Of a stretch of 62,400 bases of DNA, positions 53,151-61,354 are shown piece after piece. Position numbers and translations under genes: made by a program. Each line of letters starts with the position of its first letter. Within the stretch, counting starts at the first letter, position 1. This stretch comes from an uncultured Pelagibacteraceae bacterium (GTDB lineage: Bacteria; Pseudomonadota; Alphaproteobacteria; Pelagibacterales; Pelagibacteraceae): assembly GCA_902583075.1 (NCBI GenBank), contig CACHUN010000005.1, positions 1 to 62,400 of the forward strand, in the 5' to 3' direction. A model generated the notes under the pieces. It saw only the letters and a program-made list of their open reading frames with translations, was not told the DNA's origin and ran no database searches.

Positions 53151-53921
53151 TTAAATATTTTCAATAAATTCTATTAAGTTATTTGCAATTTGCTCAGGAG
53201 CCTCTATCAAAAAAGAGTGTTTTACCTCTGGTATAATAACTAATTTAGAATCTTTTACCTCGTTTGACATTTTTTCATTATGAGAAGGAGTGCATCCACC
53301 ATCGTTTTCACCTGTCATAAATAGGCATGGTTTCTTTATATCCTTTAACCAAGAAATCATCTCAGTTTCCGCATAAATTTTAAAAACATTTATAAATACA
53401 TCTTTATCTGTATCTATTACTTGTTTTAATCTCCTAGATACCAGGTCTGGATTTTTTTCAATAAAATTGTCTGTGAACCATCGGTTAGTTAGATTTTTTA
53501 ATGTTTGTTCAACGCCTTTATCTTTTAGATCTGAAATAACATTCCAAACTTTTTGTTTATCTTCATCAGATCTACCTGCAACTGTTGATAATAAGCCAAC
53601 TGACAAAACTCTTTCTGGAAACTTTTTAGCATAAGCAGGGGCAATCATGCCCCCTAAAGAATGTCCGATAAAATGGGCTTTTTGGATGTTTGTCTTTTCT
53701 CTTACTCTTTCAAGATCTAATACAAGATCATCTAAATTAAAATCTTTATTGTCTACAGGTGATTTTCCATGACCCCTTAAATCGTATGTCACAACTGTAA
53801 ACATACTCTTAAGTTTTGGAGTTATAAATCTCCATGCATCTTCTGCACCTCCAACTCCATGAGTTAAAAATATTGCAGGTCCTGATCCTGCGACTGAGTA
53901 ATTACAATCTATGATGCTCAT
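53151..53921 (-). CDS. Alpha/beta hydrolase
   Basis: A 256-residue alpha/beta hydrolase related in general form to 3-oxoadipate enol-lactonases and esterases. The nucleophile elbow is GHSLGGMIAPA, the oxyanion segment is THGVGGAEDAW and the late histidine is in VKHSFLIEAP. RGHGKSP is typical. No lid-domain specificity can be read. It is the last gene of the minus-strand unit BKACE - carnitine dehydrogenase - luciferase-like monooxygenase - hydrolase, seven bases after the monooxygenase, so it may hydrolyse an ester, lactone or thioester made in the pathway. Confidence 0.88.
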   Translation of the reverse strand: MSIIDCNYSVAGSGPAIFLTHGVGGAEDAWRFITPKLKSMFTVVTYDLRGHGKSPVDNKDFNLDDLVLDLERVREKTNIQKAHFIGHSLGGMIAPAYAKKFPERVLSVGLLSTVAGRSDEDKQKVWNVISDLKDKGVEQTLKNLTNRWFTDNFIEKNPDLVSRRLKQVIDTDKDVFINVFKIYAETEMISWLKDIKKPCLFMTGENDGGCTPSHNEKMSNEVKDSKLVIIPEVKHSFLIEAPEQIANNLIEFIENI

Positions 53922-53927
53922 AGATAT

Positions 53928-54962
53928 TTAAGCTACTTGTATATTAGATTTTTTGAAATATGGGATTACGTTTTCACCAATTCTATACATTGACTCTATT
54001 AGGTCTTCTTGAGATTGTCCAAAACTTGAACTAAGAATTACCTCATCAACTCCTGCTTCAGCATAAACGCTAAGTTTATCGATCATTTCATTTAATGGGC
54101 AAATTAAAAGATTTTCTTTTAATTCTTCTAAAGTTTGTTTTCTTGGCAAAGCTTCTATGTTCCCTTCTTTTACTTTTCCTGGTCCTGTAAACATATTGTC
54201 AAATCTTTTATAATATTCATAAGCAAGTTTTGTTTTCTCTCTAGCTTCATTTTCATCCTTTGCTAAGTAAGCCATTCGTTGCATTGAAAGTTTGAGTAAC
54301 TTACCTTTTTCACCTAGTTGAATACAGCCTTCTTTAAATGCATTAACTCTACTTAATAAAAGATCTTTTGTACCTGATAATACTGTTGATTGAACATGAA
54401 ATCCTCTTGAAGCCGCATCTTTTATACTTTCTAAATTCATTGCGGCAACCATCATTGGTATTGGATTACTTATGGGTCGAGGCATTATGGTTAATGGTTC
54501 GAAGTCATAGTATTTTCCTTTATACGAAACTTCTTTGTTTTTTAATAATAATTGTAGAACCTCTAAAGACTCTACAAATTTTTCTTTTGATTGTTCTATT
54601 GGTGTGCCTAGTCTCTTCATTTCCCATGGAAATGCTCCTCTTCCTACACCTAAGATTAATCTTCCATCAGTTAATATATCAGCAGTAGCTACTTCACCAG
54701 CATATGTTCTCATATCGTGTAGAGGCAAAACAACTATCCCTGTTGTTATTTTAATATTTTTTGTAACTGATGCAATCTTTACAGCCATCTGCAATGGTGA
54801 CGGCATCATTAGTAAGTTAATTAAATGATGCTCTGGTATTGATACCGTTGCATAACCAAGTTTTTCAGCAGTTACACATTCTTCAAGCATATTTTTAAAA
54901 TGCTGCCTTGAACCAATACTTGTATCTGGCATGTAACTTGTTAAAAAATGATTAAAATCCAT
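53928..54962 (-). CDS. Luciferase-like (LLM class) flavin-dependent monooxygenase
   Basis: A 344-residue TIM-barrel protein of the bacterial-luciferase superfamily. Recognisable segments are AEKLGYATVSIPEHH, ILTDGRLILGVGRGAFPWEM and PRPISNPIPMMVAA. Members use reduced FMN (or F420) to oxygenate aldehydes, amines, sulfonates or heterocycles. A flavin reductase is not encoded nearby. Its place 36 bases behind the carnitine dehydrogenase gene suggests a role in quaternary-amine or related catabolism, but no published carnitine pathway that I know uses such an enzyme. Confidence 0.87.
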   Translation of the reverse strand: MDFNHFLTSYMPDTSIGSRQHFKNMLEECVTAEKLGYATVSIPEHHLINLLMMPSPLQMAVKIASVTKNIKITTGIVVLPLHDMRTYAGEVATADILTDGRLILGVGRGAFPWEMKRLGTPIEQSKEKFVESLEVLQLLLKNKEVSYKGKYYDFEPLTIMPRPISNPIPMMVAAMNLESIKDAASRGFHVQSTVLSGTKDLLLSRVNAFKEGCIQLGEKGKLLKLSMQRMAYLAKDENEAREKTKLAYEYYKRFDNMFTGPGKVKEGNIEALPRKQTLEELKENLLICPLNEMIDKLSVYAEAGVDEVILSSSFGQSQEDLIESMYRIGENVIPYFKKSNIQVA

Positions 54963-54998
54963 ACAACTAAATTACCATTTTAAGTTTTTTTTAGATAT

Positions 54999-55943
54999 CT
55001 ATTTTCTAATTTTATTTTCATATTTTTTTCTAAGGTTTTGTAAGTTGACTAAGTACTCATCTCTTATATTTGATAATTGATTGATTGACTTTCCTTTTGC
55101 TTGCTTTTTTGTACCAGAAATCAATCTTTCTGAGAGTTTTTTTGATAATTTTGGTGCTTTAAGCTTAGTCCATGGGAGTTTTAATGCGGGCCCAAATTGT
55201 TCAAGCATATGTTTCATTCCGGCTTTTCCTCCTGCTAAATGAAAAGTTAAAAATGTTCCCATTAATGAGTATCTTAAGCCTGGACCATCCTCAATAGCTC
55301 TATCTAAATCCTCTGTTGAGGCATACCCTTCATTTATAATATGAAGCGCTTCTCTCCATAAAGCTTCTTGCAGTCTATCAGATAGATATCCTGGCAACTC
55401 CTTTTTAAGAGTAATTGGGTTCATTGAAATCGACTTATAAAATTTGCTTGCTTCATTTAATGATTTAGAACTTGTTTTTTTTCCTGGAACTATTTCAACT
55501 AAAGGTAGTAAATAAACAGGATTGAATGGATGGGCAATGATACCTCTTTTATTATTTTTACATTTTGAAAAAATTCTTGAGGGAAGTAATCCAGATGAGC
55601 TTGACGATATCAAAACCTCAGGTTTACAATTATTTGAAATTTGACTTATTAATTGAGTTTTAAGTTTATAGTTTTCAGGAGCACATTCTTGGATTAGATC
55701 AGCATCTTTAACAGCACTCTCTAAAGAAGAAAAAAACTTTAAATTATTTAAATTTATTTTTTTTTTATTAAATAGTTTTTTTACAAAAGGTATGGCTCTT
55801 TTTATTTCTTGATTTAAGTTATTTCTTTGAATTAAATTTTTATCGTATGATAAAACTTTTATGTTGTGAGCCAAGAGTCTTATTGTCCACCCTACTCCAA
55901 TTACTCCTGTGCCAATTACTGCAACTTTTTTAATTTTGGACAT
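54999..55943 (-). CDS. cdhA: L-carnitine 3-dehydrogenase
   Basis: A 314-residue NAD-dependent 3-hydroxyacyl-CoA-dehydrogenase-fold enzyme. The NAD loop is VAVIGTGVIGVGW. The segments AHPFNPVYLLPLVEIVPG, YLSDRLQEALWREALHIINEG, IEDGPGLRYSLMGTFLTFHL and GGKAGMKHMLEQFGPALK are the hallmarks of carnitine dehydrogenase, distinct from beta-oxidation enzymes. It oxidises L-carnitine to 3-dehydrocarnitine. The start shares a base with the BKACE stop (TAATG), so the enzyme and the one that consumes its product are translationally coupled. In some bacteria this gene is fused to the thioesterase; here the thioesterase is separate at 58461. Confidence 0.92.
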   Translation of the reverse strand: MSKIKKVAVIGTGVIGVGWTIRLLAHNIKVLSYDKNLIQRNNLNQEIKRAIPFVKKLFNKKKINLNNLKFFSSLESAVKDADLIQECAPENYKLKTQLISQISNNCKPEVLISSSSSGLLPSRIFSKCKNNKRGIIAHPFNPVYLLPLVEIVPGKKTSSKSLNEASKFYKSISMNPITLKKELPGYLSDRLQEALWREALHIINEGYASTEDLDRAIEDGPGLRYSLMGTFLTFHLAGGKAGMKHMLEQFGPALKLPWTKLKAPKLSKKLSERLISGTKKQAKGKSINQLSNIRDEYLVNLQNLRKKYENKIRK

Positions 55944-56830
55944 TACTTGTGTTTAACAAGCTTTAATTTTTTCCTTGTTTCTTCTGCAGTCATTATTGAT
56001 GCACCAAGATCTGTTACTATTCTGATCGCTTTTTCAACTAACTGAGCATTGGTTGCAAGTTTACCTTTTGATATATACAAATTATCTTCTAAACCAACTC
56101 TTGGGTTTCCACCCATAACAACTGTTTGTGCTACATAAGGCATTTCATTTTTTGATATTGCAAAGCCTGACCACACTCCTTGCTCTGGCATTATATCTTT
56201 CATTGCTTGCATTGCTAACGGAGTAGCTGGAGCTCCCCAAGGAATACCTAAACACATTTGAAACATTGGAGGATCATCTAACAAACCTTCTTTATATAAT
56301 TGAGAGCCAAACCACATATTTCCTAAATCAAATGCCTCTATCTCTGGTTTAACTTTAATTTCCTGTAATTTTTTTGCAGCTTTTCTTAAATCATTAGGAG
56401 TATTAACTGTAATAACTGAACCATCACCAAAGTTTAATGTTCCAGCATCTAATGTGCAAATTTCTGGTAAAAATTGTTCTGCATTAGCTATTCTTTCCAT
56501 AACATTTGCCATGTCTGTCATAGGGCCAAAATCTAGTGGGTTTTTTCCTTGTCCTATGTCCAAATCTCCACCCATCCCAGTAGTTAAGTTTAAAATTACA
56601 TCGGTTTCACTTGATCTAATTCTATCAACTACCTCTTTATATAATTCCAACCTTCTACTTGGTGTTCCATCTTCTTCTCTAACATGAATATGTGCAATTG
56701 CTGCTCCAGCTTTTGCTGCCTCTATTGCTGATTTAGCTATTTGTTCTGGAGTTTTTGGTAAGTCAGGGTGTTTGCTCGCAGTATCGCCTGACCCTGTTAC
56801 AGCACATGATACAAAAACGTTGTTGTTCAT
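55943..56830 (-). CDS. cdhC: BKACE-family dehydrocarnitine cleavage enzyme
   Basis: A 295-residue zinc enzyme of the beta-keto acid cleavage (BKACE, DUF849) family. The zinc histidines are H47 and H49 (IAHIHVRE), and IEAFDLGNMWFG carries the conserved glutamate. The family joins a beta-keto acid with acetyl-CoA to give acetoacetate and a new CoA ester. Beside carnitine dehydrogenase the substrate is almost certainly 3-dehydrocarnitine, giving betainyl-CoA and acetoacetate, as for CdhC of Pseudomonas. It is first in its operon and lies 29 bases from the divergent class II aldolase gene, so both directions may share control. Confidence 0.9.
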   Translation of the reverse strand: MNNNVFVSCAVTGSGDTASKHPDLPKTPEQIAKSAIEAAKAGAAIAHIHVREEDGTPSRRLELYKEVVDRIRSSETDVILNLTTGMGGDLDIGQGKNPLDFGPMTDMANVMERIANAEQFLPEICTLDAGTLNFGDGSVITVNTPNDLRKAAKKLQEIKVKPEIEAFDLGNMWFGSQLYKEGLLDDPPMFQMCLGIPWGAPATPLAMQAMKDIMPEQGVWSGFAISKNEMPYVAQTVVMGGNPRVGLEDNLYISKGKLATNAQLVEKAIRIVTDLGASIMTAEETRKKLKLVKHK

Positions 56831-56859
56831 AATTTATTTTTCAACTATATTTTAAAATC

Positions 56860-57591
56860 ATGCAAATGGAAATATCAGAATTACAGAAGGATTTAGCTGC
56901 AACTTTTAGATGGACGGCTAGACTTAATATGCATGAGGGAGTTGCAAACCATTTTAGTGCATGCATACCTGGTACATCTGATTTTTACTGCAATAAAGCA
57001 GGTATTCATTTTAGTAGAATGAAGGCTAGTGATTTGATCTTAGTAACTAAAGAAAATAAAGATGAGTTGAAGAATAAGCCAGACGTTATTGATCCGACAG
57101 CTTTGTATATCCATGGCGCAATTCATGAAAAAGCTCCACACGCAAGGTGTATTTTTCATGTCCATTCTAAATATGCAACTGCTCTTTCTACGCTAAAAGA
57201 CCCTGTCTTGAAACCAATCGATCAAAATACGATGATGTTTTATAATAGAGTATCTACATACAATGAATTTGGAGGTTTAGGACTTGAGGACGAATCCATT
57301 AAAATGGCGAATTCTCTTGGAAATAAACAGCACATGTTACTCGCAAATCATGGAATTTTAACAACAGGAGAAACTGTGGCTGAAGGTTTTAATTCCCTTT
57401 ATTATTTTGAAAGAGCGGCACAAACATATCTTACAGCTCTTTCAACAAACCAAGAACTTAATGTGGTCAGCCATGAAGTTGCAGAGAAAACTGCAGAAGA
57501 ACATGCAAACTTTCCAACTGATTTTGCAAATCTATTCCTATCTCAAATAAGATTAATTTTAGATAAAGAAGAACCTGATTACAAAAATTAA
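56860..57591 (+). CDS. Class II aldolase/adducin-family protein
   Basis: A 243-residue protein with the zinc-binding class II aldolase fold. Zinc histidines are in HVHSKYA and NHGILTTGE, and NHFSACIPG resembles the phosphate/substrate loop region. Members are fuculose-phosphate aldolases, ribulose-phosphate epimerases and uncharacterised bacterial proteins. ATG codons occur at 56860 and 56866; either could be the start. It leads a plus-strand unit with CitE-like lyase, thioesterase, TauD-type dioxygenase and GMC dehydrogenase. Its role in carnitine or betaine metabolism is unknown. Confidence 0.87.
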   Translation: MQMEISELQKDLAATFRWTARLNMHEGVANHFSACIPGTSDFYCNKAGIHFSRMKASDLILVTKENKDELKNKPDVIDPTALYIHGAIHEKAPHARCIFHVHSKYATALSTLKDPVLKPIDQNTMMFYNRVSTYNEFGGLGLEDESIKMANSLGNKQHMLLANHGILTTGETVAEGFNSLYYFERAAQTYLTALSTNQELNVVSHEVAEKTAEEHANFPTDFANLFLSQIRLILDKEEPDYKN

Positions 57592-58452
57592 ATGGACTTG
57601 AACAAATTAAAAGTAAGACGAAGTTTTATTTTTACACCTGGACTTCATCCAGAAATGTTTCCTAAAGCAATTGCATCTGGTGCAGACATGGTTTGTATTG
57701 AATTAGAGGATGGGATAGCAATCAATGATAAAGCAGAAGCTAGAAAAAATACTATAGAGGCTCTAAAGACTCTCGAAGTAAAAAATGATGTAGAGTTAGT
57801 TGTCAGATTTAATAATCAAAGAACAAAGTTTGGTCTTTTAGATTTAGAAGCTTTCATATCTAGCAAAATAAATCTAAAGGCTATCATGTTACCAAAGGTT
57901 AAAACTCCAGATGAAATAACGTTTATAGATGATCTTTTAACAGACTGTAATTTAGATACGGATCTTCATGTAATAATGGAAACAAATGAGGCTTTAGAAA
58001 ATATTTATAATATTGCTCATGCCAGTAAAAGAATAGTTGCTTTATATTTTGGTGGAGTTGATATGGCAGCTGAACTTAGAGTTGAAAATAAATGGGAAAA
58101 TCTTGTCCATGCGAGATCTAAATTAGTTCATGCAGGTGCAAGTGTTGGTGTAGATGTAATAGATGTACCTTATTTAGACTTAGAGAATATGGAAGGAATG
58201 AGGAAAGAGGCTGAACAGGTAAGAAACTTAGGCTTTACAGGAAAAGGTTCCATTCATCCAAAACAAATTAAAATATTAAATGAAGTATTTACACCACCTC
58301 AAGATGAAATTATTAAGGCTAAAAAAATTTTAGAAGAATTTAATAATTCAAATACAGGTCTAGTAGTCATAGACGGTAAACTTATAGAAAAACCTGTCCT
58401 TCGAGAAATGAAAAGGAAAATATTGATAGCAGATAAAATAAATAAAGTTTAA
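57592..58452 (+). CDS. HpcH/HpaI-CitE family C-C lyase
   Basis: A 286-residue TIM-barrel lyase of the citrate-lyase-beta / malyl-CoA lyase family. Motifs are CIELEDGIAINDKAEAR, RFNN with the substrate arginine, VIMETNEALENI with the metal glutamate, and KGSIHPKQI. Known members split malyl-CoA, citramalyl-CoA or citryl-CoA. It begins at the base after the class II aldolase stop. With acetoacetate and CoA esters produced nearby it may process a CoA ester, but no specific substrate is evident. Confidence 0.9.
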   Translation: MDLNKLKVRRSFIFTPGLHPEMFPKAIASGADMVCIELEDGIAINDKAEARKNTIEALKTLEVKNDVELVVRFNNQRTKFGLLDLEAFISSKINLKAIMLPKVKTPDEITFIDDLLTDCNLDTDLHVIMETNEALENIYNIAHASKRIVALYFGGVDMAAELRVENKWENLVHARSKLVHAGASVGVDVIDVPYLDLENMEGMRKEAEQVRNLGFTGKGSIHPKQIKILNEVFTPPQDEIIKAKKILEEFNNSNTGLVVIDGKLIEKPVLREMKRKILIADKINKV

Positions 58453-58460
58453 ATTAAATT

Positions 58461-58928
58461 ATGTCATTTCATCTTGCCACTAGAAAAGTTATTAAGGAAT
58501 GGACAGACTACAATGAACATATGAATATGGCATACTATGTTCTAATTTTTGATCAAGCATGGGAAACAATGCTTAATAAGTTTCATATGGGTGGTTCAAA
58601 TGCACAAATTAATAAAAGAAGCACTATGGTTGTAGATACGAGAACTACCTATGACAATGAAGTGAAAGAAAATGATGAAGTAGATGTTTACTGCACCTTC
58701 TTTGATCATGATAAAAAAAGATTACATTTAAAATGCGAAATGTATGAAAAGAAGTCAAAAAAACTTGCTGCAACTATTGAAAGCCTCTCGCTTTATATTG
58801 ATCTGGATAAAAGAAAGGTCACAGAATTTGAACAAGATAAAATCCAAATAATGGATGACTTTATAAATAAAAATAAGGTTTCTTTTAACTCAGAAAATTT
58901 AGTGTTTTCTGGTAAGCTAAAAAAATAA
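58461..58928 (+). CDS. cdhB: Betainyl-CoA thioesterase (hotdog fold)
   Basis: A 155-residue 4-hydroxybenzoyl-CoA-type hotdog thioesterase. The catalytic motif EWTDYNEHMNMAYYVLIFD holds the nucleophilic Asp (DYNxHM, D17). Its W-x-D-Y-N-x-H-M-x-x-A-Y-Y form is what I associate with CdhB betainyl-CoA thioesterases, and the two preceding carnitine enzymes are encoded just 2-4 kb away. It would release glycine betaine and CoA. Without that context it could be any small acyl-CoA thioesterase. It is eight bases after the lyase gene and three before the TauD-type gene. Confidence 0.85.
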   Translation: MSFHLATRKVIKEWTDYNEHMNMAYYVLIFDQAWETMLNKFHMGGSNAQINKRSTMVVDTRTTYDNEVKENDEVDVYCTFFDHDKKRLHLKCEMYEKKSKKLAATIESLSLYIDLDKRKVTEFEQDKIQIMDDFINKNKVSFNSENLVFSGKLKK

Positions 58929-58931
58929 GTT

Positions 58932-59765
58932 ATGGAAATTAAACTTTTGTCAGGAGCACTAGGTGCAGAAATAACAGGGATAGATCTTAAAGATACATCT
59001 GATCAAAACATCAAGAAAATTAATAATTTATTATTAGAACACAAAGTTATTTTCTTTAGAGACCAAAAAATTAATGCTGAACAACATATAGCCTTAGCTG
59101 AAAAATTTGGACCCTTAGAAACACATGCATATGTAAAAGGATTAAGTAAACATCCCGAAATAGTAAGAATAATTAAAGCAGAAGATGAAAAAAACCAATG
59201 GGGTGAGAATTGGCATAGTGATGTTAGTTACAATGAAAAACCAACGAAAGCAGTAATATTAAAATCAATTAAAATTCCTCCTGTTGGTGGTGATACATGC
59301 TTTGCAAACATGGAGCTTGCATGGGAAACATTAGATGAAGATATAAAAGAAAAGATAAAAGATAAAAAAGCAATCCATAGTTCTCTTGGCGCAGAATTTT
59401 TTATTGAAAAATATAAAAAAATGGAGGGAAATGAAAAAAGAAATTTTGATGAATATTCTAATGAACATCCAATAGTAAGAACACATCCTGAGACTGGAAA
59501 AAAAATTCTATTTGTCAATTGGACATACACAAAAAAAATAATTGGACTTGAACAGGAAGAAAGTGATGAAATTTTAAAAAAAATATTTGAACACCAAGCA
59601 CGACTTGAATTAACCTGTAGATTTAGCTGGACTGAAAATACAGTCTGTATATGGGATAATAGAAGTGTTATTCACTTTGCAATTGCAGATTTTTATCCAG
59701 GTAGAGGATTAGGATATGAAAGAGTAATGGATAGAATTGCTATTGAAGGTGACCACCCACAATAA
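58932..59765 (+). CDS. TauD/TfdA-family 2-oxoglutarate dioxygenase
   Basis: A 277-residue non-heme iron dioxygenase. The iron ligands are H95 and D97 (WHSDVSYNEKP) and the late histidine in NRSVIHFAIADF, with the 2-oxoglutarate arginine in RVMDRI. The N-terminal LSGALGAEITGIDL is the normal TauD start. The family hydroxylates taurine, alkylsulfonates, 2,4-D and many other carboxylates. In this locus a quaternary amine or sulfonate is plausible. It is a separate subfamily from the gamma-butyrobetaine hydroxylase type because it lacks the N-terminal domain. Confidence 0.92.
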   Translation: MEIKLLSGALGAEITGIDLKDTSDQNIKKINNLLLEHKVIFFRDQKINAEQHIALAEKFGPLETHAYVKGLSKHPEIVRIIKAEDEKNQWGENWHSDVSYNEKPTKAVILKSIKIPPVGGDTCFANMELAWETLDEDIKEKIKDKKAIHSSLGAEFFIEKYKKMEGNEKRNFDEYSNEHPIVRTHPETGKKILFVNWTYTKKIIGLEQEESDEILKKIFEHQARLELTCRFSWTENTVCIWDNRSVIHFAIADFYPGRGLGYERVMDRIAIEGDHPQ

Positions 59766-59770
59766 ATACC

Positions 59771-61351
59771 TTGAAATTTGATTATTTAATAATTGGAGCA
59801 GGTACAGCAGGATGCGTTCTCGCTAATAGACTAACTGAACAAAGTAAAAATAAGGTTGCAATTTTTGAAGCTGGTAAAGATAGTGATATATGGAAAGTAA
59901 ACATGCCCCTTGCAATACTTTATGCAATGCATGACCCAAAATATAATTATAAATATTATTCTGAACCTGAGCCACACTTAAACAATAGAAAATTATTTTG
60001 TCCTAGGGGAAAGATGATTGGTGGTTGTTCCGCGCATAATGGAATGGTTTATGTCAGAGGAAATAAAAATGATTATGAGAGATGGGCTTCATTTGGGTTA
60101 AAAAATTGGTCTTACGAAAATGTTTTACCTTTTTTTAAAAAAATTGAGACATGGTCAGGTGGAGAAAATAATTATAGAGGTGGAAAAGGTATATTGCCTG
60201 TAAATCAATCAAATAACAAAAATCCCCTTTTTAAAGCTTTTTTGGACTCGGCAAAAGAGGCAGGACATAAAATAAATAGTGATATGAATGGAGAAGACCA
60301 AGAAGGCTTTGGAATGTACGATGTTACAATTCATAAAGGAGAGAGAGCAAGTGCTTCAAAATACTATTTAAAACCAGCAAAAAGCAGGGAAAATTTAAAA
60401 GTATTTACTGAGTCATTTGTAGAAAAGATTATTTTTGATGGCAAAAAGGCTATTGGAATTCAAGTTAAAATAAAAAATGAAACGAAGACTATTTACGCAA
60501 ATAAAGAAATTATTTTAAGTGGTGGATCAATTAATTCTCCACAATTATTAATGTTATCAGGTGTTGGTCCAAGCAATCATCTTAAAGAAAAAGGAATTGA
60601 GGTTATTCATGATTCAAAAGGAGTTGGAAAAAATTTACAAGATCATTTAGAAACCTATATTCAACAAGAATGTAAAACTCCAGATACATTATATTCATAT
60701 GTAAATAAATTTAATATGGTAAAGGTGGGTATCCAGTGGTTCTTAAACAAAAGTGGGCCCTGTTCTACCTCGTTTTTAGAAGCTGGTGGATTCTGTAAAT
60801 CATCTCCAGATAAAAAATATCCAAATATACAATTTCATTTTTTCCCAGCATTTGTAATAGACCATGGTTTAGTAGATCCTGATAGACACGGATACCAATT
60901 ACATGCAAGTTTAAACCAACCTAAAAGTAGAGGGGAAATTACTTTGAAAAGTTCAAACCCTTATGATTATCCAAAAATACAATTTAATTATTTAAAGGAT
61001 GATTATGATCTTAAAGAAACAATAAAATGTGTTCGAGTAGCAAGAAAAATTTTATGTCAAAACTCTATGAAACCTTTTGCTGGTAAAGAAATTGGGCCAG
61101 GAGATAATGCAAATTCAGATGAGGAAATTGAAGAATATGTAAGATCAAAAGCAGAAACAGCATATCACCCATCATGTACTTTAAAGATGGGTATAGATGA
61201 TATGGCAGTGGTAGATGAAAAATTAAAAATTCATGGTCTTCAGAATATAAGGGTAGCCGATGCATCTGTGATGCCAGAAATTACAAGTGGAAATCTAAAT
61301 GCACCAACTCTAATGATAGGTGAGAGAGCTGCTGACTTTATTTTGAATTAA
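59771..61351 (+). CDS. GMC-family FAD oxidoreductase (choline-dehydrogenase-like)
   Basis: A 526-residue glucose-methanol-choline oxidoreductase with a TTG start. FAD motifs are IIGAGTAGCVLANRL at the N-terminus and PRGKMIGGCSAHNGMVYVRG near residue 80. The catalytic histidine is in TAYHPSCTLKMG, and the C-terminal SGNLNAPTLMIGERAA is typical. BetA (choline dehydrogenase, about 556 residues) is the best-known relative, so oxidation of choline or another primary alcohol is likely. It comes five bases after the TauD-type gene. No betaine-aldehyde dehydrogenase is adjacent, although two general aldehyde dehydrogenases are in the window. Confidence 0.92.
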   Translation: MKFDYLIIGAGTAGCVLANRLTEQSKNKVAIFEAGKDSDIWKVNMPLAILYAMHDPKYNYKYYSEPEPHLNNRKLFCPRGKMIGGCSAHNGMVYVRGNKNDYERWASFGLKNWSYENVLPFFKKIETWSGGENNYRGGKGILPVNQSNNKNPLFKAFLDSAKEAGHKINSDMNGEDQEGFGMYDVTIHKGERASASKYYLKPAKSRENLKVFTESFVEKIIFDGKKAIGIQVKIKNETKTIYANKEIILSGGSINSPQLLMLSGVGPSNHLKEKGIEVIHDSKGVGKNLQDHLETYIQQECKTPDTLYSYVNKFNMVKVGIQWFLNKSGPCSTSFLEAGGFCKSSPDKKYPNIQFHFFPAFVIDHGLVDPDRHGYQLHASLNQPKSRGEITLKSSNPYDYPKIQFNYLKDDYDLKETIKCVRVARKILCQNSMKPFAGKEIGPGDNANSDEEIEEYVRSKAETAYHPSCTLKMGIDDMAVVDEKLKIHGLQNIRVADASVMPEITSGNLNAPTLMIGERAADFILN

Positions 61352-61354
61352 CAT

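Noticed and set aside
54368..54828. Two plus-strand open frames antisense to the luciferase-like gene
   Set aside because: Both are leucine/isoleucine-rich shadow translations of a well-conserved TIM-barrel gene.
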